Numbered from the stretch's first letter, positions 22,901-36,720 are shown. The stretch: 64,000 bases of DNA from Malurus cyaneus samueli (GCA_009741485.1 CM019220.1:1289781-1353780); one strand, 5' to 3'. Notes: a model not told the origin generated them from the letters alone. Program-made: numbers and translations.

Positions 22901-23690
22901 TGGGGAATTTTGGCACTTCCTGAGGTTGAATGATGAGCAGAGAGTTACTGTCTTGGCAGAGACAGTGGTGCTCACCTGAGAGCAAGAACTGGGGCCAGGG
23001 ATATTCCCTTCTGTCTCCCAGCTGGCAGATCCCTTCTTCCAGTCAATGTGGAGCAAAGTTTTTTGTTTCTTTAGTCTGGACAACTTCACATTTTAACTAA
23101 ATTGTAGTCGAGTGGGATTATTTTTTAAATGCAACAGAATAACCCACCTATAACTGTATAATTAAAAAAAAAAGTCTATGTAAATAAGACCTTCTCTCTA
23201 AAACTGGTAAAATCTTGTGCATACACTTAAAACCGAGATTAAATTGGAATGAATGTTTTCCTGGATGTGTTGCAGTGGGACAAAATAACTCTTATTTTTA
23301 CTTTTCATCCATAACCAGGTGTGATGTTTTGCTGCTGATATTTTCTGTTATAAGGACTTTTATTAGGAACATTAGGGGAAGACCTACGGAAAGCTTGAAA
23401 CTGGGATTCCTGTCACCTCTCAAACACTCATATCTACACAGTCATAAAAGAATAAAGGGACTTTTTAAACTAGGTATATTTAACTTTTTTATTTAAAAAA
23501 AAAGTTTTGGGTTTTTTTTTTTTTTGCAGCAATTTTTGTGCTGGTTGCTTAAGCTGAGCTCAGCTAAACATTTGAGAGTCCTGGCCTGGATTTGGTTCTC
23601 AACCTGGGAAATGTAGGGTTATTTTTGTGTATCAACAGTGGGGTTTGTGATGAATTAGATGGGATATGCTTCAGAAATCATCAAACAATG
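19971..23690. other. Non-coding, no recognised element
   Basis: Unique sequence. G-rich patches occur at 20700-20735 and 22430-22445. Open frames at 20680-21451 overlap on both strands and show no domain or codon preference. No repeat family is recognised. Confidence 0.45.
20489..20500 (+). promoter_or_regulatory. Possible CTCF core site
   Basis: CCACTAGATGGT differs at one core position from the familiar CCACTAGATGGC form of the CTCF site. One match of this length can occur by chance in 64 kb. Confidence 0.2.
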
Positions 23691-23699
23691 ACATGAGGT

Positions 23700-24350
23700 T
23701 CCTTCCTTAATGGGAATAATCTTCTCTTTGGATAGTTTTGTAAAAGCTGCTCTTGCCTTTCGGTCCACAGAACCAGTTCATATGTCCATCCTTAGAAACA
23801 CCCTTTTGTTTTACCTGGTTTACATGTCCAAATAAGCTTTTAAATGTTAAAAACCAGAATCCTGCACAACGACAAAAAGAGTCTATTGGTAACAGTAGGC
23901 AGCGTGGTATTAAGTCACTGATGTCCATACGCTCTGAATCTCTGCTCTGTTTCCTTTTTCCCCCTCTGGAATGATCTAAAAAGGCTTTGGCGAGGCGGGA
24001 TCTTACAACATCAAACCCTACCCAAGGCAGATTTTCTCAAAGTGCTTGCGCAGCACAGAAAGTTTAAACGCTGGCACCGAGACAGGTCTGTGTGGTACAC
24101 GAGAATTCTTACATTTGAATGTTTCTATCCTCCGAGCCTTTCTGTGTCAAACTTTAAGTGGAACTGACTGTTTATCCCGGTTGATTTTGACTAGTGACGC
24201 CTTCCAGGTTGGAGGGCGCTCCCTTCACTCTGTTTCCCATCAGCACTCCTTGACTACTGGCATGTGGTGCCAATTTGTTCCTTCTGTACAGAGAAGAAAA
24301 GGAGTTTGGATTTAATTTTAAGCCTTGACACGAGGTTTAATTTGCTAAAA
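23700..24350. other. Candidate conserved non-coding block D
   Basis: Repeat-free sequence with CpG kept at about 23985-24230 (for example 'ggcgaggcgggatc' and 'gacgccttcc'). Texture suggests regulatory DNA; not tested. Confidence 0.3.
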
Positions 24351-25089
24351 AGGGGAGCTGTGCCATTGTAAATCTTGGAGGAGACACCAAGGTTGCAAAA
24401 ATTGTCAGCCCAATCTGTTTTGAGCACCATTTCAGGCGTTCCATTAAAGGAACAATATTCCTTTTCACAGCTTGTTCAGCTGTGTCAAACCACACAGGTT
24501 ACAGTGGAGCTGGCTATTTATTGTACTTTTTGTTGCTTTCTAATCAAGTTTTTTTTCTTATGAGGAGGGAAATTTACATGCTGGATATGTTTTATCAATA
24601 CTACAGATTGGAGAAAAAAGTTATTATTTTTCAGGTGAGTAAAGATCCAAGCACAGCAGATTAAGGCTTTGCCAGAGAGACTTATAGAAAGAATAAAATT
24701 TCTTTCTAATTAAAACCTCCCAGAATTTACAGAAATAATCACATGCTGGGTCTGCTGCCATCCTTTTGAGAGGAAAGCTGGTAGAGCATGATGTTGGCAC
24801 TCAGTCCCTGCTTTATTGCTGGTGTTGAGTCAGACCATGCTTGACTCTAAAGGCTTTTGGCCCCGTGTGTGGATTCTGATCTTGCCTGGGATGATGTAAA
24901 AAGTCCCCCTTCCTTCACTGCTTGTGTTGCAGCAGAGGAGAAGGTTTAGCATGGAACTCCACATCTCTGCTGACAACGTGAATTTGGTCATTGACTCCGG
25001 GTCAGGGTTTCAGCCTCTGTCCTAATTCTTTGTAAATGTTTTCTGAGCCATGATGATATTACCAGGGAAGGGCAGTATGACGTGATGGG

Positions 25090-25480
25090 ATTTGGTAAAT
25101 ATTTATTTAAGCTAGTCTGGTTTTAAAAAAAATAATCATTTGGAGCTGGTTAAAGCTCAGAAATTTCGAAGTATACCAGCAAAGCTATAATACATTAATG
25201 TATACTAAACCCTACACAGTATCTTGCTTCAGACCTTTTATATTTTGCTTTTTAAGAAATGGATGTCTGACCCAATAGTTCATTTATGCTCATCCGTCAC
25301 ATAAGTCCTTTTTATTTCTTGGATTAAGTGCTACAGACCTAATAAATCATCGCTGCTCTTCTGGCACCATCCCAGCTCATGCTGTCAATCTGGGCAGTGT
25401 GCGTGTGTAATGTTTTAAATTCTGCAAACCAGCAAGTTTCTGTTAACTTTAACTCTGTGGATTACAGAGAAAAGAGGAGA
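25090..25480. other. Candidate conserved non-coding block E
   Basis: Repeat-free AT-rich sequence holding a perfect 14-bp palindrome ATACATTAATGTAT at 25190-25203, which contains a TAAT core in both directions. Candidate only. Confidence 0.28.
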
Positions 25481-26839
25481 GATGAGAGGTGAGCCACGAG
25501 CTGCACAATTTATCAAAAACATTGGCCTGGTTGGAAACAGGGCCTGGTTCTACATTTCCAGTGGCTTTTTTTTTAAAAAAAAAAAAAGACAGAATGAGCA
25601 TTGTTTAACAATTTGCCAAAACAGAAGGGAATGTGGATCCTGTTTTCTTTTTCCACGAGAAGCCAGGTGGGACTGGGGAGGGTGGGAGCCATGGATGTGT
25701 CCCTCTGGGAGTTTGGGAGCAGTGGGGCAGCAGCAAGGGTGCAATTCTGTTATGTGCAGTTCAAATACAATTTCCTGCACCTTTGAGCACAAGCATTTTG
25801 ATTTTTCCCAGATTTTAAGCCCAAGGTCTATGTTGTCCATCATATCCCCATTCCAGATGATGGGATTTGTGGAAAGGAGGTGTTGGGTGCTTTGCAGGAA
25901 GCCCCATAGCCAATTTACCTGAGCACAGCTCCTGAATTATCAGCTCTGTCTCCTAGAACTTTCTCTCCTGGTTTTTAGGATGGTTACTCCTCCTGAAGGT
26001 GAGGGAGGAGTGCAGTTAGAGCCTCCTCTCCAGTTCCTCACCCTGCTCCTCTCTGACTCCTCAGTGGGAAGCTCCAATTAACCCTTTGGACCTTTAGAGT
26101 GAGAAATCCTGATTTCTGAGCCGCAGCTCTCACCGGTGTCTGGCAGTTTTGATGGAATTGAGGAGGTTGTTTTAATCACACACAGCAAATACCATTCTTA
26201 AACAATAGTTCACATGCAAAATCAACCCAAATTTATGGTGTCCTACAACATTCCAGAGAAGATGGATACTGCAGAGATTAGGGTGGGATTGATCACCTTT
26301 CTAGAGCTAAGCTGACTGCAAGATTCTCTTGGCTCATGAGCATCATGTGTTTATCACATTTGAGAGTGGATTTCAGTGCACGGAGGATCTGTACCCAGCT
26401 GATCTAGAAACCAGCCTCAGATCGCTGAGCAAACCCTGTGTCAGCTGCTGCTGAGAAAAGCCCCATGACCCAGGACCAGCCCTCCCTCCACACCAGGCAC
26501 AGGATTGAATTTGGCTGCCAAAATCCAGCTGGAGCCCTGGAGCGGTCCCCTCTCCCCTCCCACTGCCCCACACTGCAAGAGGGGAAGATTCTTCTGCAAG
26601 GAGTCCTCTCTGAGCTTCCTTCTCATCCCAATCATCCTAATATTTGCATTTAGGGCAAGGCAGCAGCCTTTTTGGGACTGGGGTGACCTGCAAGGTCTTG
26701 TGATAAACAAAATGTTGTTTACCTGCAACAAACAGGGAGAGAAATCCTCTCGCACGTGATTTCGGGAATGTCTCAGGCATCCATCCTCTCTTGGTCCACA
26801 CAGACAAATTACATCCAGAGGCAGGCACTGTTTGTGCAA
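25481..26839. other. Non-coding, no recognised element
   Basis: Moderately GC-rich unique sequence at 25620-26100 and 26440-26640. Overlapping open frames on both strands show no recognisable protein domain. Confidence 0.45.
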
Positions 26840-28080
26840 TTAATCAAGCCCGTCCTGAAGCCAGCATAATTTGGAAAGATGACCATTTATAGAAGATTTG
26901 TTGTTTGCTGACCGCAGTTACAATTATCTACGGGAACAGATAGGTCAGATTTATTTAAGTTGCTTTTTTTGGTAAAAGCAGTATATTCTGTTAAAACTGG
27001 CCAGCGAAGAGATTTGTTTCCATGTGGGTGTGTATTTCAACGCTGTGGAAAAATGGTTATTTCATAAGCTCGAGCATCAATCTTTGGATTTACACAAATT
27101 TAAAATTATATTCCTAAGAGTTTGCAGTGGGAGCCAAGAGTTATTTTCTGGTTATTAATCTTTCTCCCCTATCCAAAAACATCCCCAAACTTTGTTTAGC
27201 CGTGCAGTCTCTTCAGACTGTTGATTGCACCGTGCTGGGGCTGGGAATGTTTGAGTTTACGTGAACGGTCTCTGTGTTTAAATTTCAGTGACAGATCTTT
27301 TCATTTTGTTTACGGCCAAATAACAATGCAAACGTGTCGTGTCGTAGTGTGCGGCCATCAAAAAGGGCGCTCACCAAACTGATTCCTTGATCTGATCCTC
27401 TTAAAAACCTACTAAACCCATGTCATTTTAAGCAAAAATAAGCTTAAAATAATTTTCTTATTTATAAGGATGATGGTCGGTCACCATGTCTTGTGGGTCG
27501 TTAATTGTTTGGTTAATCACAAAGCCAAGTGTTATCACAACCCATTTGTAGTTTGCAGCTAAGCATAAAAGCCACGCATGATACCACAGCAAAATGTTCC
27601 CCTGCAAAAACCCAAATACTTCCATAAAATCATATCTTTCATCTGTTTGTAGCCTTGAAATATTTAAATGGCCTGCATGGCTTCGATTATAAACTTTTAC
27701 GTCGATGCCTTCGTGCCGGAGTGATCGGTAACGCGGACGTCAACGCGAGGCAGCTTTCTGGGCGTAATTAATCCTAAGTGATAATTTGTGAGGGAATTCG
27801 TGGAGTCTCTTCTGGGTTTTCCATCTGCTCCTTATCATGCAAAGATGTCCAGTCAGCAGCGTTCAAGTTGTTCACAAAATTCTTCCCCGACGGTCTCCAG
27901 GCACAGAAAACTCTCGTTCTGGCCTCGATAAGGCCTTTCCACAATTTTTTTTTTGGCTCTTCAGGAAGGTATAACAACTTCCAGTTGCTAGAATGTAATT
28001 AATTTTCATGTTTCCCTAGCATTTTAACAGATTTTTTGAGGTAGGCTAATGACGCAAGCTTAGCTTAGGCTCTATTTTTG
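26840..28080. promoter_or_regulatory. Candidate conserved non-coding block F (strongest)
   Basis: About 1.2 kb with no repeat signature and more than 25 CpGs in its central 600 bp, in a locus where CpG is otherwise rare. It has an overlapping SOX/POU-like site AACAATGCAAA near 27320-27335, an ATGCAAAG octamer-like site near 27836, and a GACGTCA half-CRE near 27735. Persistence of CpG in AT-rich DNA suggests either constraint or absence of germline methylation. No exon is seen. The target gene is unknown. Confidence 0.42.
27682..27765. promoter_or_regulatory. CpG cluster in AT-rich DNA
   Basis: Twelve CpGs occur in about 85 bp, including an 'acgcggacgtcaacgcg' core. Too short for a CpG island, but the densest CpG patch noticed in the window. 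Confidence 0.6.
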
Positions 28081-28969
28081 CCTACTGCAAAAAAACCCAG
28101 CTCATATCCTGAAATCCTGTTCAGAAATTCCTCAGCCTCTGCCTTGACACTGGTTGAGTATTTTCCTTCCACTGCATTGCCTGTGGTGTGGAGCAGCTAC
28201 GCAGGAATGATGTTCCTCTTGTGTTTTTCTCAGTGAAAACCAGTTTATCCCTGTTTATATCCACGCCAAAATTAAGATCTCTTCCTCATTTACCTTCCTG
28301 AACAGTCTCGTTCCTCACCCACTACTGTCTTCCCAGGGTTATTATAGTATACCTTGAATTTTTAATTTGTGTAACTATATTTAATGCCATTTATATTAAT
28401 CTGATCAAGGACAATAATGCATTTATAGGAAATATTATTACATTTCTGGGTATGGATGGTACCCACTAATTTTTGCATCAGAAAACTTCATTTACAAGAG
28501 ATTTTCATGGTTCTAACAGGGTTGACTTGCAACAACACTTGTTGTTGACTTTTGTTCTTGCAAAAAACATTATCTAAATCTCCTTTTTTCAGATATTCAA
28601 GGGTACAGGGTTGGATATGTTAAAGATTCCCCAGATAATTTTTTTTTTCCTTCTCACTTTGAAATTTTTCTTTCCACATGAAATTCAGTGACTTAAATAC
28701 GTTTGTTAATGATTTTTGGATATTTGACTACTTGGGAAAATCAGTTGATCTAAGTGGTCCCCATGGCATCTGGAAATACAGGGAATGTCCTCTGCAGAGA
28801 AAAATTGCAGAGGGGCTTTGATCCCAGGAAGTGTCTGACCAAAAAACACCTGCAGGATCAGGAATCAGGAGTTTTGTTGACCATAATCAAAGCAGGGTGT
28901 GCATCTGGTATTTTTAGAAAAATATTGATGAACTGGGTGGCAACCATTGCTTCCTGCACTCTGCACATT
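28081..28969. other. Non-coding, no recognised element
   Basis: Unique AT-rich sequence with no supported gene. Confidence 0.5.
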
Positions 28970-29147
28970 CATAGAACCATGGAATAATTGGGTTTGGGTT
29001 GGGAGGGACTTTAAAGCTCATCTCATCCCTCCTTTCTTCCACACCTTCCACTATTCCAGGGTGCTCTAAGCCTTGTCCAGCCTGGCCTTGGACACTTCCA
29101 GGGATCCAGGAGCAGCCACAGCTTCTCTGGGCACCCTGTGCTGGTGA
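28970..29147 (-). mobile_element. CR1 LINE 3' fragment
   Basis: Minus orientation. It begins with the tail-like 'catagaaccatggaataatt', then 'gggttgggagggactttaa', and later 'ggccttggacacttccaggg' and 'cagcttctctgggcaccctg'. The match stops near 29147, so the copy is 5'-truncated. Confidence 0.92.
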
Positions 29148-32100
29148 GATATCCCTTGGTGCAGCATTTTGGGTGTCAGTGAGAACCTCCACAGAGGTGA
29201 ACTCTCCCCTCGTGCTGAGATGGAGACCAAAGGCCAGATGGATGGAATGAAAAATGAGAGGCAGTGCTGTGGGGATGGCACAAAGAGCAAAAATTCGGTG
29301 AGGGGACTGAAAAAATTTGTCTTTCAGGGATATCATTAAATTCCTACAGCTACTGGCCAGCAGATGATTCTGTGCATCACCATTACATTAAAAAAACATT
29401 TGCAAAGGAGCCAAAAATCTGTTAAGTGAACTTGCAGGAAGTGAGGAAGAACATGGCAAAGATTTTGAATAAAACACCCAGGAAACAAACTTCTCAGATT
29501 TCCAAGAAGCACTTTTTCTTTGGAAAGAAAACATAAACACCCCCGATTTTCCCAACAAATTCATGTGAAGTGTGAGTGACTAAAGGATTAGTTCTTCCCC
29601 TGCATAAAGCCAGGATGAAAAACCCAAATTCTCAATTATATGAACTGCTTGGCACCTGAGAGTGCTTAATAGTTATTGGAAGGGGAAAATGTGTGGCAGA
29701 ACTATCAGGCCGAGAGAAATCCCATTCACATGCCTGAGAAAACTTCGGGCCACGTCTCGAAAAGAAAGTTTTGGAAAAGCTCTGGTAAGAAAACAGAAGC
29801 TGTGAATCGTGCCATGTGGTATTAAAGAATTTAGAGAGCACACTGAGAAGTTCCATATCAATGCTTTTTCTTAAATATATTCAACAAAGGGCCTATTTCC
29901 CTTCAACACTTTCAAATTTCGGCTTTCTCTCCCTTCTGCTTTTTAGCAGAACTACTCAAAAAAAAAAAAAATCTAACTTGCACAGTTATAGCTTTTACTG
30001 TAAAATCCCTGGATTTCTTGCCTTTTTATTTTTCTGCTTTTCAATTGGTTTAGAGAGAATTTTAAAGTTATAGCCTAAAAAGGGAATATTAAAAGAAAAA
30101 GATTATAAAAGCAATTGTAGAAAAGTTTGGGAACTCATAACTTGTAACTCTTGCAATAGCTGCAGCAGGGCTGCATATCAGGAAATGTCATTTTGTTCTC
30201 CCACAGTGCTCCAAAGTGGGAAAAAGAACATCTTGAATCTTTGATTTCTTATCAGTGCTTTGCTGATCCATCAGTACAAAATATATTTCCAATAATGGTG
30301 ATTGAAGGAAGAGATTCAGACTATAGGGCTCCTTGAATTTTAGAAACTCATTCTCTGGCCAGTTTAGCTTGAATTGCAATTAATATTTGTTGAATCTTGA
30401 GTGTCTAGAAGTGTAAATCAGTTAAGGAAGATTCTTTGGGATTTATTGCTTGATCTGATTTCTTGGAATAGTCCAGGGTATTGGGGTGAGTTGCCTGGAA
30501 CAGGCTGAGTATGAGAACTCTCCAAATCTAGTTTGTGTTTTTTCTTGCTCCTAATCAAAGCTCTCTGCTCTAACCTACAAAAATTGAGAGGTTTTCTTGC
30601 ATTTTCATGGGGTTTTTATTTGGGAGGTTTTTTTTGCTCATTTTTAAAAATATATTATAGAAAATTATTATTGTGGGCCTGGCTTATACAGGGGTTGAGA
30701 AGGATCATTCTGAGGCCTTTGTTATCTCAAAATATTCTGAGGGAGCAGAACATCACACAAGAGCAGCCCCAGACTGATCAACAACTCTGTGTCACTCGTG
30801 ATCTTTTTGTTTCATGTGCAGAGTTTATTTAGTTTGTTTATAGAGTTTATTTCTCCTGTAAGATCCAAAGGGATCTTTGAAACAAACATTCAAATATTGG
30901 ATTAATGAAATTAATGACAAAAGTTTATGTTTCCATAGTGCAGGTTTTTGTTCATTAGACACACAAAGCCCTGCAGCAGCTTAACAGATCATTTTGGAAA
31001 AGGCCCCTGAAAAAAATTTGTTTTCCTGTATACATTAAGTAAATTTTCTATATCCTGATTTTAGTAATATAACAAATATCCAGGATAAACTAACATTTAA
31101 GGAAAACTGCATTTTAACCTCTCTGAGTATTCATCTGCTGTAATAGATGGGAATTTTCACTTCTCTATCCCCTCAATTGAATGCTGTAAAACCTGTTAGT
31201 GGCACTGAAGATTATAGGGGTGCTTCTATGGAGAAATTCACTCTGTATTTATTTCTATGAAATTGTTAAAAATGGTGTCACATTTTCAGCCTGCTCTGAC
31301 CTGGGACATGGGGACATCAGAGCTCTCCCCAGCCCAGTGTGACACAATCAGAATATGAAAGAAGGACAAGAGAAACACATTAATTATAATTTGTGTTATT
31401 AATAAAAATTAGTTTAGATTGAAGCTTCACAAGCTGGTTCTCTTACTCTACAGGTCTGATAAGAAAAAACAACATATTTGGTTTGATCTATTAAAACATT
31501 TTAAATAGTGGCCTGCATGATGCTCCCTTTTTATGCAAACACATTTTTCAATTTCCTTCTCTCCTTCTATGGATCCTTTCCTCTCATTTTATTGGTGTAC
31601 CAATTGAAAAATATAAACTGCATAAGTTGACTTCTTCTTGCATGTGGGGCTTTTATTAGAAGAGATTCACAAGTGGATTTTATTAGAGTAGAAAACTAAA
31701 GTTTGTGACATTAAACTGTGCTCGAGCTGCATCTTTTTGTCATAAAACACGATGTCTGTTTTTCTCAATAGAATATTTAGAAAATAAAAGCACAGCTTAA
31801 TTTTATTCTTAAACAGGCTTCATTGAGCCAATGATACTGCACTTCACTGCAATATATTGAATATCCCAAATTGTCCATTTTAGTAGTGATTTTTATCAGG
31901 CAAGGCTTTTTCTTTAAATTCCTGCAGATTTGTATGGCTTTAATTCTATATTTGGCTATATCCATTGTAAATATCTGTTTTTCCCTCCAAGATTTACTGA
32001 ATTTTATTTTCCTCTAGCATTGCATTAAATGACAGTAGATGCAACGAATGAGAGCTGCAGGCTGAATCATTAATTAATTATTACATTAAAAAGAGTTTCT

Positions 32101-33618
32101 TATTCCTGCAGTGATTTAGTGTTGCTGTGTGACGTGGGATTACTGATATATTGGAACATTATTAATCTTTCTATAAGGAATTCAGGCTATTTTACTTTTT
32201 CCCATTGTGAATCGAGAGAAAAATAAGGAAAACCACAAACCCTATGTGTGTGTGCTTTGCAAGACTAAAAAATTCGTTAAAATTCAACTGAAATTCATTA
32301 AAAGGAGAATTTTAGGCAGGGTAAACTGGGATGGCAGTCACTTATTATTTCCTTTCACATCAATGCTGTTTCTGGTGCCTTTTTTCCCTCCAGGCTGAGG
32401 CTTTGCAAATATATTTTCTGTTTCAGGGGTGGCTAAACTAAAATAGGCATTGTTCAAGCTAATTGTATTGATAATTTCATTAACTTGGACCAAGGTGGGA
32501 ACTGCTGGTATAACTACAATTTAATCCTAGGGTGTATTTAAATACAGAAGTATTATTAATTATTAATTTATACTGGCACAGATCACTGCAACATGACAGA
32601 TACAGTCAGTTCTTGTTTTATTTTTTGGTGTTTGGCAAGTTTTTATTCTCTGCATATTGTAGTGGTGTGTTTTTTGTTTGTGCCACACTTTGTAATACAG
32701 ATAAAAGAAATATCAGCTTCGAGGTCTCTGAGCACATCCTGTGCTCTGTTCCATGGTTTTATTGGACTCTTCACAGAAATGTTGAAATTTTCTACCTGAC
32801 ACTGCTACTGCAGAAAGGAATTTAATGTGCACCAAGCAATTAAAACCAAGACATTTATAATATCTAAATTATGCTATTCTTTTAAATCTTAAATTTGGTT
32901 GCGCTGTGAATCTCCTCTCTCTGCTCTTACTGACTCTCCCACCAAAGAGTTTGGCCAGTTCCTTCTGGCCAGAGAGCACTTCTGGAATTATAAAATACAC
33001 TGGGTATGCCTTTCCTTCCCTTCAACAGGCAGGGCTTAACAAGACCAAAGCCTGCTGGACAAATAAAAAGAACTAAAGAGTTGAAAGACTTTGCAGAAAA
33101 GGCAGTTTCAGGATTCTTTAACAATCCACAGATGCCAAAAGGCACAACAAGGAGGAGATTCACATCAATGTTGTCACAGATATCTTTTATTCTGTAGTGA
33201 TGCTGTCAATAAAAGAGATTTAATATGGACTTTCCTACCACTCTCTGCCATCTCATTTAGGACTCCAGGTGACTCGCTAATGCACCCCAGGAAAATTTAT
33301 CTTCTCAGAAGCTGTAATTTTCTGACACAGAAAAATGCGTTGTGCTGGCAGAGGGCAGAGGAAAAGCTGTGCTTGGGCTGAGAAATGTTTTTATATCAAT
33401 GTAGGGATATTACAGAAGGAGCAGCATTACCAGGTGTGTTTGGTGACTTTTGAGAGGGTTATTTTTTATTTATTCATTCAAAGTCTTTACAGCAAAAACT
33501 TTTTCGTCCATGCTCTGGGAGTTGTTTTCATCTGGAAATTACTAGGGAGAGTATTCAACCCATTTTTGGGGTTCTTCTCACTGAGCTGGTCACTTCCCTC
33601 CATCCCAGGCTCTGAATA
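29148..33618. other. Non-coding AT-rich stretch
   Basis: Long unique sequence with poly(A)/poly(T) patches (for example 29958-29970). Many short open frames show no domain. No repeat family is recognised. Confidence 0.45.
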
Positions 33619-33662
33619 AACCCTTTTAATGGGACAATTTTCCCTTTTAATGGAACAATTTC
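33619..33662 (+). repeat. Two-copy 22-bp tandem repeat
   Basis: The unit CCCTTTTAATGGGACAATTT occurs twice in a row with one or two differences. Confidence 0.7.
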
Positions 33663-33852
33663 TGCAGATCTTTTGTCTTTTCCTAATGCTTGAAATTTTA
33701 CTGTGTTTTCCAGCTGATCCAGGTGGGCTGATCCTCAAAGCAACACACAAAGAACTTCCTGGAAATAATTAGGGCATAACACATTTAATTTCATTTATAA
33801 ATTAATCCTCAAAGTCTGAGAATTGTCTGGTTGTTTTCCAGTGCCATAAGGA

Positions 33853-33871
33853 GGTGATGACTGTCATCACC
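33853..33871. other. Perfect 19-bp inverted repeat
   Basis: GGTGATGAC, one central T, then GTCATCACC. The single-base spacer makes a dimeric transcription-factor site more plausible than a hairpin. TGATGAC resembles an ATF/AP-1-type half site. Confidence 0.7.
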
Positions 33872-35913
33872 AAAGGGGTGATTTGCAGGATCTTTTGAGG
33901 AGTGCAGGAATAGGGAAAGAGAGGTGTAGGCAGAGCTGGCAGATTCCTTGGGATGAACCTAAATCATCTCTTTTCAGCCAGTTTTCCCTGCAAAAACATT
34001 CATAATATGAGAAAAAAATGCATGTGTGAAAAGTTATGTTTTAGAGCTGAGCAGATTTTAAGAGAGAAGATAGAATTAATAGATACTGATGTAAATCAGA
34101 ATTAAGATTTATTGCTCATCTTGCTACAAACTAATGTTTGCAAAGATTTATCAAAATTTTTGGTTTAGGAAATATTTATTAAGAAAAGTAGTAATCAACA
34201 AAAAGCTTAAAATTCTCAAATCTGAAAGGGCAATCTGTGTTATAGTTTCTCTTTAACTCGGATAGAAAGACATAAAAAATGTGGGCAAAATTTCAGAGAA
34301 AATCCCTGATGCAGAATTAAACGCTAAATACCATTCTAATCTTTAGCAGCAAAATACTTTTTCCCCTGTTATCAGTTTACATTGTCTCAGAATTGATTTC
34401 TGATTGTTTTCACCAGTACTAAGTTTATGTTCTGATATTTTGACAGAGGAAAAAGGTACAAATATGTGTGAATTTAAATAGATGAACAAACTGATGCTGC
34501 AACAGACAAACTCTTCTGTCTCTCTGAGAAAGATTTGGAAGAGCTGTACCTACATGGGCTTGTCTCACATTTAAGCATTTTAAAAAGATTTTCTGTTTTT
34601 CTGTGGGTTGTCACTGAACCTCAAATCCCTTTTCTCACAGTCATCACTGACCCATGATCCCAGACCAGGTAGGATGGGGAAAAAAAATCTCTTTTTCACT
34701 GGACTTTCATCGCAATGTCCATGTCAAACACTACTGGAGGGTGGGCAGGGAGTTTCTTCAGGCTGAAAGATTCAATCCAAGTGCATTTTTTTTTTGTGTT
34801 TGTTTCCCCTCCTGTGGAGCCCAGGATCCTGAGCATCCCAGCACACAGAACTTGTTCCCATATTGGATGTCAGCTCCTGGAAACACAGGGATTCTTTGAG
34901 AAATGCACTTTTCTTTCAAACTTATCTCTCCAGCCCTGCTTAATAAATGATGTGTTCATGATCTTTTAACATCAGTAACAATTTGTTAGTCGTATTACAG
35001 CATAGAAGAGAGAGGCTGGGAAGTTATCTGAACCATTTTAAAACTTAAATTAGCCACCATAAAGCACGGAATAAAATTATAAAGACTTTCTTGTAATACA
35101 AAATTCATAGAGACAAAACTCTAATTTCCTGATGGATATATGATATTAATGTAACGGATACCTCAGTGTAGTTAAATTGCATTAAATGGTTATTAATGCT
35201 TGAATAAACTTCAAGGAAGTGGGTACTGGTTGAAATGGGATAATATTTTGTTCTGCTAAATTATACGTTAATTGGTATTTCCTCTCTTGTAAAAGGACCT
35301 AAAGGGCTTAATAAAATATGTGGTAGAAACATTAGTTTTTTTTCTCTTCTTGAGATGTTAAGTCTAGAGCTTAACTGGAAACATTTCAAATCATTCCCAG
35401 AAAATTAATCGGTGCTGGCGATGACATGGCTTATAGGACTTCCCAAAATAAATAATTATGGCTTTTAGGTGGGAATAAACAGCAAGGAAGGGGAAGAAAA
35501 GCTACGAGTGACTTGTTTGCTGCTTTATTTTTATTTGAAATTACTTTGCTTAGATGCAGGTAACTGCTTTCAGTGAAAAATAGAGGATAATGAAGATCTT
35601 GACATGAGGCTGGGATGACAGAAGAGGGGAACAAGAGAGGACCCTCAATGTCCATCTCTGGATAATTCAGAGGTATCAGCAAGTCAGGAGGGGATTGTTT
35701 AAAAAATCTTGTTGAATAGTGAAACTTTCCTGGAGTGATTTTTACTCCTCTTTTGTAGAACTGCTAATTAATTGTTGTGTCAGAACTGATCAAAATTGTT
35801 GTTTGAGCACCAGCTGTGACATTCCTGCATGGAAATATCATACCTGGATGCTCCTACATTTAAGGAAGAAAAGAGAGAAATCACCCCCTCCTTATGAATA
35901 TATGTATTATGTG
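33872..35913. other. Non-coding AT-rich stretch
   Basis: Unique sequence with no recognised gene or mobile element. Confidence 0.45.
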
Positions 35914-35932
35914 TATATATATATATATATAT
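35914..35932 (+). repeat. (TA)n microsatellite
   Basis: About nine to ten TA units follow GTG. Confidence 0.9.
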
Positions 35933-36720
35933 CTGTGAATTTATTGGTAATATTGATAATCTTCCACTTGCTTGTACATTCAATAACACTCAATATTTAC
36001 TTAATATTCAGTGCTTAGTAATTACTGAAAATTAAGTATTTCCAGCTTTTCCTCTGGAATAACCCTAGCTGCTGGATGACTGAATGCCCACTAAAAAATA
36101 ACTGCAACACCGAGATATAAGTTAAAATTATTCCCTTAAAGAACAAGTAAGGATGTCTCAGCCTCTTGCTTTATAAGAGCCATTAGTGTTTCATATTTCC
36201 ACGTTTTCCTTGCAGTGTTTTTGGGTTTTCCATGGTGGATATTGGAGGGAGGTTTAATTTTCCCTGATTGTCCTGGCCCCCTCCCCATGTTAAAATCAGA
36301 CCCTCCCTTGCAGTGCTTCTCATAAATATTTTATTTTTCAGGTGATGTTTTCTGGGCAACACAAACTGAGAGATTCTTTTTGTGTAACTTCAAGCAAATC
36401 ACTGGGAAGGAACGAGGTTAGCCAAAGTTTTTGAGCTCTGTGGTTTGTCTTAAAAGAAAAAAAAAAAAAACCACGATAGTGGAATCAGTTACTTTTGATG
36501 CAATGTAAATACTTTCATATTTACTAAGAATGGGCAATTTCCCATTTCCTGATTGCTGAAGGAATCATACAGGAGACAGCCCTTTTGTTTCCAGCCAAGT
36601 GTGATCCCTTTCACAGATTTAATTCACAGTCTGGCTACGATATTTCTCTCCCTGTGACTTGTCTTTTTTCAACTTCCCTTCTCTTTTTGTTTATTTTCCT
36701 CCAAGGCACATTTTAGACAA

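Noticed and set aside
26441..26839. 132-codon minus-strand open frame
   Set aside because: No recognisable motif or homologous family, and competing open frames on the other strand.
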